NCBI GenBank assembly: GCA_020250125.1
Contig: JADCEL010000011.1
Span: 1 to 51,022 of the forward strand
DNA length: 51,022 nt
Source: Rhodobacter sp.
GTDB taxonomy: Bacteria > Pseudomonadota > Alphaproteobacteria > Rhodobacterales > Rhodobacteraceae
Direction of reading: 5' to 3'
A program made the position numbers and the translations under genes. Positions 1 to 7,271 of this stretch are shown in pieces. The first letter of the stretch is position 1. The number at the start of each line of letters is the position of its first letter. The notes under the pieces are model-generated. The model ran no database searches and was not told the DNA's origin. It saw only the letters and a program-made list of their open reading frames with translations.

Positions 1-585
1 CATGGGCGGGTCGGGCGCTGGCCGGGGGCTGTGGCCCCCGGCTGGACAAGGGGCGGCGCGGCGCTGTGGCAGGGGCGATGGCCCCTGCCATTGAAGCGGT
101 GACAGTGCTTTCATCTCTCCGGGCGGATCAGGAAACGCGACTCGCGTTTCCCCGCCTGCGCGGAACGCTGCCACCAAGACCCGTGCAACCCGCACCAACA
201 GAGGCCAGCGCCCGACCCGGCGGGCGAGAAGCGCCCGCCATGGGCGGGTCGGGCGCTGGCCGGGGGCTTTGGCTCCCGGCTGGTTCTGATGCCAGCCAAG
301 CGCTGTGGCAGGGGCGATGGCCCCTGCCATGGAAGCGGTGAAAGTGCCTTCACCTCTCCGGGCGGATCAGGAAACGCGACCCGCGTTCCCCCGCCCGCGC
401 GGAACGGTCCCCTGCAGACCGGCAGGTCCGGGAACACCGCAGGCCAGCGCCCGACCCGGCGGGCGCAAAGCGCCCGCCGTGGGTGGGCCGGGCGCTGGCC
501 TTTCGTGCTGCGGGGGTCCGGTGCGGGCGTTCCACAGGGGCGGGGAAACGCGCTGTGTTTCCTTGCCCGCGCGGAACGGCAATTC
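1..585 (+). repeat. Tandem array of a ~238-base hairpin-rich unit (three copies, last one partial)
   Basis: Head-to-tail copies begin near 1, 239 and 478, giving a period of 238-239 bases; the first may continue left of the window. Each unit holds several inverted repeats. Hairpin I is GCCGGGGGC-tgtg-GCCCCCGGC (21-42, again 259-280). Hairpin II is GCAGGGGC-gatg-GCCCCTGC (69-88, 308-327). Hairpin III is GAAACGCGA-c-TCGCGTTTC (132-150). A 15-base outer stem (204-218 pairing with 246-260) encloses GGCGGGCG-agaag-CGCCCGCC (219-239). Related copies in the opposite orientation occur near 31.1-31.25 kb and 50.6-51.0 kb. Several frames are open through the array, but the translations are low-complexity Ala/Gly/Pro/Arg and I do not regard them as genes. 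Confidence 0.85.
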
Positions 586-728
586 CTTTCCCCTGACCGG
601 AAAGATTTTCCCGCCCGGCAGGTGGTCGGAATGCTGTTTCAGAACCCTGACAGGCACCGGCAAGGGCGCGCCCATGGCCTGGGTGGCCTGCCAGTTCCCG
701 CCCTACACCCCCCGCAAACTGCCCCTGC
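586..728. other. Intergenic spacer between repeat array and galM fragment
   Basis: I see no gene, hairpin with a T-run, or known regulatory site here. The last repeat unit fades out at about 585 and the similarity to galM starts at 729. Confidence 0.5.
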
Positions 729-883
729 GTCACCTGCCGGTACGTCTCGCCCGGATCAAGCGTGACCGGCGGAAACCCCGGCTGGTTCGGCGCACCGGGC
801 CAGTGCCGGGCTTCCGGCGCCAGCCCGGCAAAGGGGCCGCAGGGCTGGCCGGAATGGCCGGGGAAGGTGCCGGTGTTCAGCGC
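729..883 (-). pseudogene. galM: Decayed duplicate of the galM 3' end
   Basis: This stretch matches 5227-5381, inside the intact galM, in the same orientation, without gaps and with 7 mismatches over about 154 bases by eye. On the minus strand it would encode about 51 residues of the C-terminal part of aldose 1-epimerase, including PGHSGQPCGPFAG and PPVTLDPGETYRQVTQ. At least five of the seven differences change the amino acid (for example P to T, L to P, D to G), as expected for a fragment no longer under selection. The catalytic His and most of the protein are missing, and the frame runs on into unrelated sequence. The two copies are direct repeats flanking a 4.3 kb cassette. They arose either by duplication on insertion of the cassette or as remnants of two galM genes. 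Confidence 0.85.
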
Positions 884-1132
884 ACCCCTCATCCGTCCGA
901 TCAGCCGTTTGGCCCCCCTTTGTTGCCCCGCAAGCTGAAGGGCGTCCGGTGCGCGACGCCCGTGATGTCAGGCTTTCCCTGACGCAAGGCCTTCGCCCGA
1001 TCACCCTCCGCAAGATGCCGGGACCGCGCATCCAGCCCGCCGCCGGCAGGCTGCGTCATTTTGAAACCACGGCCTTGGTGGCAGGATTTCACCCCCACAG
1101 TGTCATTTTCTGGAAAGTCATCCCCAGGCATT
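884..1132. other. Intergenic region upstream of the LytTR boxes
   Basis: No convincing gene is present. The stretch follows directly on the end of the galM duplicate and leads into the paired LytTR boxes. A small inverted repeat (GTCAGGctttcCCTGAC, about 966-982) is visible, with no T-run. Confidence 0.4.
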
Positions 1133-1162
1133 TCCGTTCGTGAAGGCAGTCCCACCGTTCGT
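1133..1162 (+). promoter_or_regulatory. Paired LytTR-type binding boxes upstream of the secreted hydrolase
   Basis: Two direct 9-mers, TCCGTTCGT (1133-1141) and ACCGTTCGT (1154-1162), both fit the published LytTR/AlgR consensus [TA][AC][CA]GTTN[AG][TA]. The 12-base spacer gives the typical 21-base (two-turn) periodicity. The repeat extends beyond the core as CCGTTCGTGAAGGC in both copies. The pair ends 89 bases before the hydrolase ATG (1252), suitable for activation. A LytTR regulator is encoded 2.5 kb downstream, and a second pair stands at 4895-4924. Binding itself is inferred. Confidence 0.75.
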
Positions 1163-1251
1163 GAAGGCGCGTCTGGTCACTTTGCGGCCCAGCTCCGATT
1201 GCTTGGCCGTCGGAGTCGCACATCCGCGCCCACGCTCAGAAAGGAACAACC

Positions 1252-2469
1252 ATGAAACGCGCCTATGTCTTTTCTCTCCTCTTCGCCGCACAGACAGCGG
1301 CGCATCCGGCCCTGGCAGACGAGGTTGAGTTCTATCGTGACATCCGGTCAAACCATTGGACATGGAATGGTGCGGACCCGCTCGTTCTCCAGGGCATCCT
1401 CGCGCGCGTCGCCGAAGCCGGGGCCGGAGCCGACTTTGTGGACATAAGCGGGGCCGGGGGTGCCCCGGTCTGGACCGAAGAGTTTGCCAGCGCCGGTGAC
1501 CGGCTTCGCACCCTGGCGCAGGAACAGGAAGCCCTCGGCCTGACCGGAGCGGCGGCGGCGCTCTACATGCGCGCCTCTGCTTACTACAGCCTCGCCAAGT
1601 ACCCGCTGATTGCCCCGAACCCGGCTGAGGTGGCGGCTTTCGAGGCCAGCCTCGAGACGCTCCACCGCGCCCACGAATTGCGCGGATTCGCAGTCGAGCG
1701 CGTCGCAGTACCCTTCCAGGATGGCGAAGCCGATGGTCACGTCCTGCTACCGCGGGGGGAAGCTCCGGCGGGCGGCTGGCCGCTGGTGATCGCTTCGAAC
1801 GGGATCGATGTGAACCAGGGCGAGTTCTTCACCTTCGCGGAGGACGTCGCAAGCCGCGGCATGGCGTTCCTGATGTATGACATCGCAGGGACCGGCACCA
1901 ATGCTGAGTTCCCGCTGGCGCCTGACTACGAAGAATTGCCGGTCGCTCTGGCCGAGGCGCTTGGCGCAACAGACCGGTTCGATGAAGACCGTATTGCCAT
2001 CATGGGGGTCAGCTTCGGGGGCAACGCGGCGGTGAAGCTCGCACATACGCGGGCCGATCTCTTCGCGGCCTCGGTCAATGTCTGCGGCCCGCTGCATTCG
2101 GCCTTCCAGGTGCCGGAGGATCAGCTCGAGAGCGTCGGCCTGATGTACCGCCTTGCGCTTTATGACCGGACCGAGATCGACGGCGGGGCCGATCCTGCCG
2201 GCTTCCTCGCCCATATGCGTGGCTTTTCCCTGATCGACCAGGGCGTCATCGTGCCAGGCGAGACGGTAACGGTTGTACCGATCCTGTCAGTGAACGCCCG
2301 CAACGACTACGTGGCACCTGAGTTCGATATGGAGCTTGCGAACAACTCCACCGTCGACGGCACGCTGATCTACAGCGGTACTGACGATCACTGTCCGCAG
2401 GATCGCTTCACGGTGATGCCGCAGATCGCTGACTGGCTCGAACAGCGCCTGTCCCCCGGCGCGAACTGA
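1252..2469 (+). CDS. Secreted alpha/beta hydrolase (FrsA/DUF1100-like esterase)
   Basis: 405 residues. A cleavable signal peptide covers about residues 1-22 (MKRAYVFSLLFAAQ, ending AHPALA-DE), so the enzyme should act in the periplasm or outside. The C-terminal two thirds is an alpha/beta hydrolase: nucleophile elbow GVSFGG (Ser254), acid in NARNDY (about Asp352), and a late catalytic His in GTDDHCPQD (His380). Overall layout, with a helical N-terminal part before the core, resembles the FrsA/DUF1100 esterase group; the substrate is unknown. The ATG is preceded by AAAGGAA with 5-6 bases spacing. The LytTR box pair at 1133-1162 makes it the likely main target of the LytTR regulator encoded at 3732. 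A 26-codon stump of a diverged paralogue lies at 3554-3634. Confidence 0.8.
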   Translation: MKRAYVFSLLFAAQTAAHPALADEVEFYRDIRSNHWTWNGADPLVLQGILARVAEAGAGADFVDISGAGGAPVWTEEFASAGDRLRTLAQEQEALGLTGAAAALYMRASAYYSLAKYPLIAPNPAEVAAFEASLETLHRAHELRGFAVERVAVPFQDGEADGHVLLPRGEAPAGGWPLVIASNGIDVNQGEFFTFAEDVASRGMAFLMYDIAGTGTNAEFPLAPDYEELPVALAEALGATDRFDEDRIAIMGVSFGGNAAVKLAHTRADLFAASVNVCGPLHSAFQVPEDQLESVGLMYRLALYDRTEIDGGADPAGFLAHMRGFSLIDQGVIVPGETVTVVPILSVNARNDYVAPEFDMELANNSTVDGTLIYSGTDDHCPQDRFTVMPQIADWLEQRLSPGAN

Positions 2470-2493
2470 TCCCTTCCCCGAGATGGGAAAGCC

Positions 2494-2516
2494 GCCCGGC
2501 CGGGTAACGGCCGGGC
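2494..2516 (+). terminator. Strong hairpin after the hydrolase gene, no T-run
   Basis: Perfect 9-base stem GCCCGGCCG-ggtaa-CGGCCGGGC, 24 bases after the hydrolase stop and 36 bases before the next ATG. Without a T tract it may be a weak terminator or an mRNA-stabilising hairpin separating expression of the two genes. Confidence 0.45.
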
Positions 2517-2552
2517 ACCCCCTGGCCACTAAATCCTTCTTGGAAAGAAGCA

Positions 2553-3491
2553 ATGTCTGAAAAAATCCACCGCCCGGTCTTCCGCCGTGAAACAGCAAAT
2601 GCCCGAAAGCTCGGAATTGTCGGCTTGACGGTCACCGCGCTCATTGCCTCAGGGCACGTCTTGTTCAATACGCGCACTGGCGTTCACGCTGTCTTCGAGA
2701 TTTTCGGGATTGGCGGTGACACTCCCGAATGGGTCGCCAGCCCCGAAGACCCGCCCGTGCCAGTGGTGCAAACCGCTGCACTGACCCGGAGCCTCACCTA
2801 TCCGGGCGAAATCCTCCAACCGTCGGGAATCGCTTGGGATGCCAGCGCGGATCAGTTTCTGATCGTCACCGACCAGGCCGAGCTCTTTGCGGTTTCCCGG
2901 CACCTCGACAAGCTGCTGTCTCGCACGACAATGAGCCGGGCTCCCCTGATCGCCCGGCAGGGCAGCGTGGAAACGGTTGCCGCCCTCGAAAGCGGTGCGG
3001 TCGTGGCTGGCCGTGACCACAGCCTGCCCACCTGGCAGGCGACAGACGGCGTTTGGCGTCGTGGCGAAACGCTGCGTACGGACGGATCCGGCCTCCCGGC
3101 GTCCGGCGACGTCACGGCCATGGCTTTCGAGCCGGGCACGGGACGCCTCTTCGCCGCGGATGAGGACGGCGGGTTATGGAGGCAAGCCCAGTCCGGCTCG
3201 GGATGGGAGCCGCTGGTCCTGAGCGGTGAAGTCCGTGAAGGCAGAACTCTCGACGAATACAGGATCGTGGGCCTCGAGTATAATGCGGGCCGTCTTTACG
3301 CTCTGACGGCGCACTATCCGAACATCCTCGTCATCGATCCGGCCTCGGGACGCATCGAGCAAGCCTTCGCCCTGGACGGGCTACGGGATCAATCGGGTCT
3401 TGCGATTGTGGGCGGCGAAGCATTCGTCACAGTCGATCACGAATACGACGAAGCATCCCCGGGTCTGATGGTCTTTGATCTCGGGGGATGA
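2553..3491 (+). CDS. Membrane-anchored SdiA-regulated (YjiK-like) domain protein
   Basis: 312 residues. A hydrophobic segment near residues 19-36 (KLGIVGLTVTALIASG) probably anchors the protein, with the bulk in the periplasm. The following domain has short beta-propeller-like repeats, such as SGIAWDASADQFLIVTDQ and GLEYNAGRLYALTAHYPN followed by DQSGLAIVGG, which recall the SdiA-regulated/YjiK family. The assignment is moderate and the biochemical role of that family is poorly known. A good ribosome binding site (GGAAAGAAG) precedes the ATG. It follows the secreted hydrolase in the same direction and probably belongs to the same LytTR-linked cassette, possibly by read-through of the hairpin at 2494-2516. 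Confidence 0.6.
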   Translation: MSEKIHRPVFRRETANARKLGIVGLTVTALIASGHVLFNTRTGVHAVFEIFGIGGDTPEWVASPEDPPVPVVQTAALTRSLTYPGEILQPSGIAWDASADQFLIVTDQAELFAVSRHLDKLLSRTTMSRAPLIARQGSVETVAALESGAVVAGRDHSLPTWQATDGVWRRGETLRTDGSGLPASGDVTAMAFEPGTGRLFAADEDGGLWRQAQSGSGWEPLVLSGEVREGRTLDEYRIVGLEYNAGRLYALTAHYPNILVIDPASGRIEQAFALDGLRDQSGLAIVGGEAFVTVDHEYDEASPGLMVFDLGG

Positions 3492-3553
3492 TTGCCGTCT
3501 GGCCAGGCCGCGGGGTTGCTTGAGCGGGCGCGGGAAACCTGATGTTCTGGCTT

Positions 3554-3634
3554 CAAGACCGTTTCACGGTGATGCCGCAGATTGCGCACTGGCGCGCGCA
3601 GAAACTGGCGGTCAGCGCAGGAGAAGCAGGATAA
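3554..3634 (+). pseudogene. C-terminal stump of a second secreted alpha/beta hydrolase
   Basis: 26 codons plus a TAA stop read QDRFTVMPQIAHW followed by a divergent tail. The hydrolase at 1252-2469 ends QDRFTVMPQIADW plus tail, so the last 13 positions before the tail match at 12. At the DNA level the two are clearly diverged at third positions, so this is the end of an old paralogue rather than a recent copy. Upstream of 3554 the similarity ends abruptly, and no signal peptide, nucleophile or other hydrolase part is left. It sits between the SdiA-regulated-like gene and the LytTR gene, where the missing paralogue must once have been. Confidence 0.75.
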
Positions 3635-3647
3635 GGCGACAGTATCG

Positions 3648-3670
3648 CCCGGACGCCACCGGCGTCCGGG
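3648..3670 (+). terminator. Perfect 10-base hairpin before the LytTR gene
   Basis: CCCGGACGCC-acc-GGCGTCCGGG, starting 14 bases after the stop of the hydrolase stump. No T-run follows. It would fit as the old terminator of the lost hydrolase paralogue, insulating the LytTR gene. Confidence 0.45.
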
Positions 3671-3731
3671 TCAACTTGCGCAAAGGATGGAAAACTGCTC
3701 CACTCCCCCGCGTGAGGTGCCGGGGAGCGGA

Positions 3732-4664
3732 ATGACTCGCATTGCAATGACATTGTCTGCAATCGGTCGCGACACATGGCGCAACCCGATCACCTTCTTC
3801 CTTGTCTGGGTCCCGTCGCTGACCGTTCTCATTCTCAGCGTAAACCCCTCGCTTACAGCAGATATTGCGCCATTTCAGCGGATCGCCTTCTGGCTGTTGC
3901 ACGTGGCGCTGCTTCTGCCTTTGCTGATGATCGCGCAGAACCTGATTGATGAGGCGCTGGCGGCCTTTCGCCTCAGCCCCGTCATTCTGGTGACTTTGAC
4001 GGCACTCTGCGCATCCGTTGTCTTTGCGCCGGTCTCGCTGCTTTTGGACCTTTTGTTTTCGCCCGCCCCGGATCTGGGTTCGGAACCTTCACTGACATTG
4101 CTGCTGATTGACGAGATCACTGCTTTGGCGCTGCCAACGCTGTGTGCCTGGCTTCTTGTCAACGGAGCGCGCCTGACGATGCTGTCGGTGCCGATGATCC
4201 AGGAAGCGTCATCCCCCGAAAGCGAAGCGGCAAAGGGGCAGTCCGGGCGTGACCCGGCAAAAGAGGCTGGGCCCGCCTCGGGACTGACAGATATTGAAAG
4301 GGCTTTCTGGTCGAAGGTTCCGCGCGAGCTGGGAGCTGAACTCGTCTCGCTGTCTGCAGATCAGCATTATCTGCATGTGGTCACAACAAAGGGCCGCAGT
4401 CTGATCCTGTTTCCCATCAGTCGCGCGATTCAGGCGGCGGAACGCTTTGAAGGGATGCGGATTCACAGGTCGCATTGGGTCGCGTTCAGGCAGGTGACAG
4501 CGCTGTCAAAGGACGATACTGGCCTGTTCGTCTGTCTTTCAAGCGGGGAAAAGCTTCCGGTAAGCCGGTCAAGCCAGCAGGCCGTCAAGGCCGCACTTGA
4601 TGCCCACGCACTGCGTCGCGTGTCCAGCCAGTTTGAAGCAGGAAAAGCGAAAGCCGCCCGGTGA
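3732..4664 (+). CDS. Membrane-bound LytTR-family transcriptional regulator
   Basis: 310 residues from the ATG at 3732, preceded by GGGGAGCGG; an upstream in-frame start would give an implausible basic N-terminus. The first 145 residues hold four hydrophobic segments (about 20-37, 50-70, 83-107, 120-145). A charged linker (about 158-190) leads to a LytTR DNA-binding domain at about 195-290, with SLSADQHYLHVVTTKG, MRIHRSHWVAF and KLPVSRS typical of the family. There is no receiver domain, so the signal presumably enters through the membrane part rather than a phosphorelay. LytTR-type box pairs at 1133-1162 and 4895-4924 flank the cassette, implying control of the neighbouring secreted-protein genes. 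The signal and any partner are unknown. Confidence 0.85.
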   Translation: MTRIAMTLSAIGRDTWRNPITFFLVWVPSLTVLILSVNPSLTADIAPFQRIAFWLLHVALLLPLLMIAQNLIDEALAAFRLSPVILVTLTALCASVVFAPVSLLLDLLFSPAPDLGSEPSLTLLLIDEITALALPTLCAWLLVNGARLTMLSVPMIQEASSPESEAAKGQSGRDPAKEAGPASGLTDIERAFWSKVPRELGAELVSLSADQHYLHVVTTKGRSLILFPISRAIQAAERFEGMRIHRSHWVAFRQVTALSKDDTGLFVCLSSGEKLPVSRSSQQAVKAALDAHALRRVSSQFEAGKAKAAR

Positions 4665-4707
4665 CGCAGGCTGCCGACCTGGGCACGCGCGGACTCTCCA
4701 GCCCCCG

Positions 4708-4730
4708 TCCGTTTGTCAGACAACTGTTCG
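4708..4730 (+). promoter_or_regulatory. Degenerate LytTR-like double box (wrong spacing)
   Basis: TCCGTTTGT (4708-4716) fits the LytTR consensus and is followed by CAGACAACTGTTCG. The same string occurs in the good site at 4895-4924, except that six bases (AAAGGC) between the halves are missing here, so the GTT cores are 15 rather than 21 bases apart. It looks like a duplicated site disabled by a deletion. Confidence 0.45.
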
Positions 4731-4894
4731 ACCATGGATCGGGGCCGCCTGTGCCGGGAAACGGCACGTCATGCCTTTGTTTTGCTGCCGGATGATCGGC
4801 CGGGCGGCGCAAGAAGTCCGTGCATGCGACGATCAGGCAATTCGGCGGAAGGCCTGGACAGCAGTGCCTGGTGTCACCCGCCCTTCCGTCAGTG

Positions 4895-4924
4895 ACCGTT
4901 TGTAAAGGCCAGACAACTGTTCGT
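4895..4924 (+). promoter_or_regulatory. Paired LytTR-type binding boxes, second site
   Basis: ACCGTTTGT (4895-4903) fits the LytTR consensus perfectly and ACTGTTCGT (4916-4924) deviates at one position. The GTT cores are 21 bases apart, as in the first site, and the downstream half is again followed by GAAGGC. It lies about 100 bases before the likely (lost) start of the secreted-protein remnant. In the first site the same distance, from the second GTT core to the hydrolase ATG, is 95 bases, so both promoters share the same architecture. Confidence 0.7.
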
Positions 4925-4982
4925 GAAGGCATCCTTTCTTCTTTGGCCCACACTGTCGCAAAGCCCGGTCTGTCCCTGGCAA

Positions 4983-5159
4983 ATGAGCAGGCGGACGCAC
5001 ACTGGAACTGAAGGAACCAACAAGGTCACAAGGGCGCGATGCGCCCTTGGTGGCAAACTTGCCGTAATCTGCCTGCTGGCGGCAGTCGCGCCCTCGCCCG
5101 GCTTTGCGGAAACACCCATCCGCCCCGACCCCATGCTGTTGGAGGGGGCAAGACCCTGA
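4983..5159 (+). pseudogene. Remnant of a LytTR-controlled secreted protein (signal peptide only)
   Basis: The frame reads a clear signal peptide (GGKLAVICLLAAVAPSPGFA, then ETPIRPDP) and stops after about 45 residues at 5159, shortly before the galM sequence. A ribosome binding site (GAAGGAACC) is present, but where the hydrolase gene has ATG after AAAGGAACAACC this copy has AAG (5022-5024). The only in-frame ATG nearby (4983) has no ribosome binding site. I read this as the 5' end of a secreted-protein gene that lost its start codon and was truncated at the galM junction. It is too short to identify the product. Confidence 0.55.
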
Positions 5160-5172
5160 AAGAACGCCCGGT

Positions 5173-5192
5173 GCACGGGTGAACGTGCTTTT
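5173..5192 (+). terminator. Possible small terminator
   Basis: GCACG-ggtgaa-CGTGC followed by TTTT, 14 bases after the stop of the secreted-protein remnant on the plus strand. The stem is only 5 bases, so support is weak. Confidence 0.3.
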
Positions 5193-5201
5193 CCTGCAGA
5201 T

Positions 5202-6191
5202 TCAGGCTGCGTTGAACCGCCACTGTGTCACCTGCCGGTATGTCTCGCCCGGATCAAGCGTGACCGGCGGAAACCCCGGCTGGTTCGGCGCATCGGGCCA
5301 GCGCTGGGCTTCCAGTGCCAGCCCGGCAAAGGGGCCGCAGGGCTGGCCGGAATGGCCGGGGAAGGGGCCGGTGTTCAGCGCGCGTCCGTCATAAACCTGC
5401 AGGCCGGGTTCGGTGGTGGCAAGGGTCATCGCCACATGGTCGCCCGCAAGCCGGGCCACGTCGGTCAGGCTGCGGGGTGCCGGGGCCAGGCAGAAATTGT
5501 GATCAAATCCTTCCGTCCCGTCGATCCGCCGCGGACGGCGCAGATCGAAGGTGCCCGAGACGGCGCGCCGCTCTCCCGTCGGAAGATTGGCGGCATCGGT
5601 CGGCAGACAGGCGTCTGCGGCGACGGTCAGGGTATGGCCGAAGGTGGTGGCGCTGCCGTTCAGGTTCCAGTAACTGTGGCTGGCAAGGTTCATCAGCGTC
5701 GGCGCATCGGTTGTGGCCGACAGGCGCAAGGTCAGGGCGCTGCCCGCCACGCTGTAGTCTGCGGTGATCTGCCGCCGCCCCGGAAAGCCGTCATCGCCAT
5801 CTTCAAGGGTCAGCGACAGGCGAACGGTGGTCGCCGTTGCCCCGTCAACGGACCAGAGCCGGGTCTGGGTGCCGGTTGCGCCGCCATGCAGCAGTGTCGT
5901 GCCTTCGTTCGCGGCAAAGCGGTACAGCCGCCCGCCGATCCGGGCCTGCGCGCGCGCGATGCGGTTGGCAACCGGCCCCACAATCGTGCCGAAATAGCCC
6001 ATCGGGCCTTCATAGGCCGCCATGACGGGGCCGCCCAGGGTCAGGGAATGCGCCATGCCGGGCAGGCGCACATCCTGCAGGGCGGCCCCGAAACTGAGGA
6101 TTGTCACCGCCAGATCGGCAGTGCCGATGCGGATGGCCGCCACGGGCTGTCCGGCGGCTGTCTGCCCGAAGGGCGCTATACTGGCGGACAC
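5202..6191 (-). CDS. galM: Aldose 1-epimerase (mutarotase)
   Basis: 329 residues. It interconverts alpha and beta anomers of aldoses in the cytoplasm. Family motifs in order: NRIA, NEGTTLLHGG (first conserved His region), SHSYWNL (catalytic acid His), EGFDHNF (conserved Asp), GLQVYDG, and GLALEAQ with the catalytic Glu near the C-terminus. The GTG at 6191 is chosen because AAGGA stands 5 bases before it; the ATG 24 bases upstream has no ribosome binding site. It lies 49 bases downstream of znuA on the same strand and could be read through from it. Its last ~51 codons are duplicated at 729-883. Confidence 0.9.
   Translation of the reverse strand: MSASIAPFGQTAAGQPVAAIRIGTADLAVTILSFGAALQDVRLPGMAHSLTLGGPVMAAYEGPMGYFGTIVGPVANRIARAQARIGGRLYRFAANEGTTLLHGGATGTQTRLWSVDGATATTVRLSLTLEDGDDGFPGRRQITADYSVAGSALTLRLSATTDAPTLMNLASHSYWNLNGSATTFGHTLTVAADACLPTDAANLPTGERRAVSGTFDLRRPRRIDGTEGFDHNFCLAPAPRSLTDVARLAGDHVAMTLATTEPGLQVYDGRALNTGPFPGHSGQPCGPFAGLALEAQRWPDAPNQPGFPPVTLDPGETYRQVTQWRFNAA
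5227..5381. repeat. Right arm of a ~154-base direct repeat (left arm 729-883)
   Basis: This part of the galM coding sequence is about 95 percent identical to 729-883, without gaps and in the same orientation. The arms bracket the LytTR cassette, so recombination between them would delete about 4.5 kb and leave one copy in galM. Confidence 0.85.
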
Positions 6192-6240
6192 CGGATTCCT
6201 TTCGATCAGCCGCAAGGCTGCGCCGGAACAGCCGGTCCGG

Positions 6241-7233
6241 TCAAGGTGCCGGCTGGTCCAGACAGGCGATCAGCGTGTCGGCCAGCCCGGACAGAATGGC
6301 ACCGTAGCCCTGCGGCCCCGGTTCCACACCTGCGCCTTCCGGGTCAAGCGCGCCGCCAACCCGCAGGCCGGTATCTGCGGCAATGGTCTGGACCAGCTTC
6401 GGGTCATGCTGGGTCTCGGGAAAGATGCACTGCGCCTTTTCAAGGCGGGCCTGCAACGCGGCCAGATGGGCCGCGCCGGGCGGAGCGGCATCGCCAACCG
6501 CCACCGTGCCCGCGATGGTCAGGCCGTAATGGTCGGCAAAATAGCCATAGGCATCATGAAAGACGGCAAAGGGTGTGTCCCGGACCGGTGCCAGCGCGGC
6601 ATCAAGCCTGGCATCAAGGGCGGCAATCTCTGCATCGGCCCGCGCGGCATTGGCCTGATAGGTTGCCGCATTCGCAGGGTCCAGCCGCGCCAGCTCTGCC
6701 GCAATCACGCCCAGCCAGACCCTTGCATTGCCGGGGTCGAGCCAGGCGTGGGGATCAACGCCCTCATGGGCATGGCCGTGCTCATGATCGTGATCATGGC
6801 CATGGCCGTCCTCTGCGGGGGCGGCGGCGGCATGATCGTGTCCTTCCCCGTCCGCGTGGCTGTCATCCGCCGGTGCGGCACCATCGCCGTAGGATCGCAG
6901 ATCTGTGCCTTCGGCCTTCAGCAGCCGCACCTGGGCGACATCGGCGGCAAGACCGCCCAGGGCGCGGTCAAGCCAGGGCGTCATTTCAGGCCCGATCCAG
7001 ATCACAAGATTTGCCTCTGCCAAAGCTGCGGCCTGACTGGGGCGCAACTGAAAGCTGTGCGCATCCGCGCCCTTGTCCAGCAGCAGGACGGGCTGGCCCA
7101 GATCACCCATCGCCTGCGCCACCAGCGCCTGCACCGGAGGGATGTCGGTGATGACGCGCGGCACCTCGGCCGCAGCCGCGCCGACAAGGCCGGCCAGGGC
7201 GCTGGCCGTCACAAACGATATGGTATAACGCAT
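6241..7233 (-). CDS. znuA: Zinc ABC transporter, periplasmic zinc-binding protein
   Basis: 330 residues. Signal peptide about 1-22 (RYTISFVTASALAGLVGAAA), then a cluster A-I metal-binding fold. Likely zinc ligands are His59 (DAHSFQ), His162 (DPHAWLD) and His226 (VFHDAYGY). A His/Asp/Glu-rich loop (about 125-157, with GHGHDHDHEHGHAH) separates the first two; such loops are typical of ZnuA and are thought to scavenge zinc. The ribosome binding site GGAAGGGG precedes the ATG. The gene is divergent from zur-znuC-znuB with a Zur-box palindrome between, so it should be repressed when zinc is plentiful. Confidence 0.93.
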   Translation of the reverse strand: MRYTISFVTASALAGLVGAAAAEVPRVITDIPPVQALVAQAMGDLGQPVLLLDKGADAHSFQLRPSQAAALAEANLVIWIGPEMTPWLDRALGGLAADVAQVRLLKAEGTDLRSYGDGAAPADDSHADGEGHDHAAAAPAEDGHGHDHDHEHGHAHEGVDPHAWLDPGNARVWLGVIAAELARLDPANAATYQANAARADAEIAALDARLDAALAPVRDTPFAVFHDAYGYFADHYGLTIAGTVAVGDAAPPGAAHLAALQARLEKAQCIFPETQHDPKLVQTIAADTGLRVGGALDPEGAGVEPGPQGYGAILSGLADTLIACLDQPAP

Positions 7234-7271
7234 TGAAACCCCTTCCGGTGCCGTGATGCTGCCGCTATGTA

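Noticed and set aside
1..585. CRISPR array
   Set aside because: The repeat unit is about 238 bases with no short constant repeats and unique spacers, and no cas genes are present.
66..982. Overlapping open frames in several phases over the left repeat array
   Set aside because: Translations are Ala/Gly/Pro/Arg-rich, repeat with the 238-base unit in different frames, and have no ribosome binding site or family resemblance. High GC and palindromes explain the open frames.
729..5381. Integrase attachment sites (attL/attR) bracketing a mobile element
   Set aside because: The direct repeats are 154 bases and lie in galM, no integrase or transposase is encoded between them, and att cores are normally much shorter.
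7215..7230. Additional Zur half-site at the znuA start
   Set aside because: GTTATACC-type bases overlap codons 2-5 of znuA and only one arm matches, so it is probably coding coincidence.
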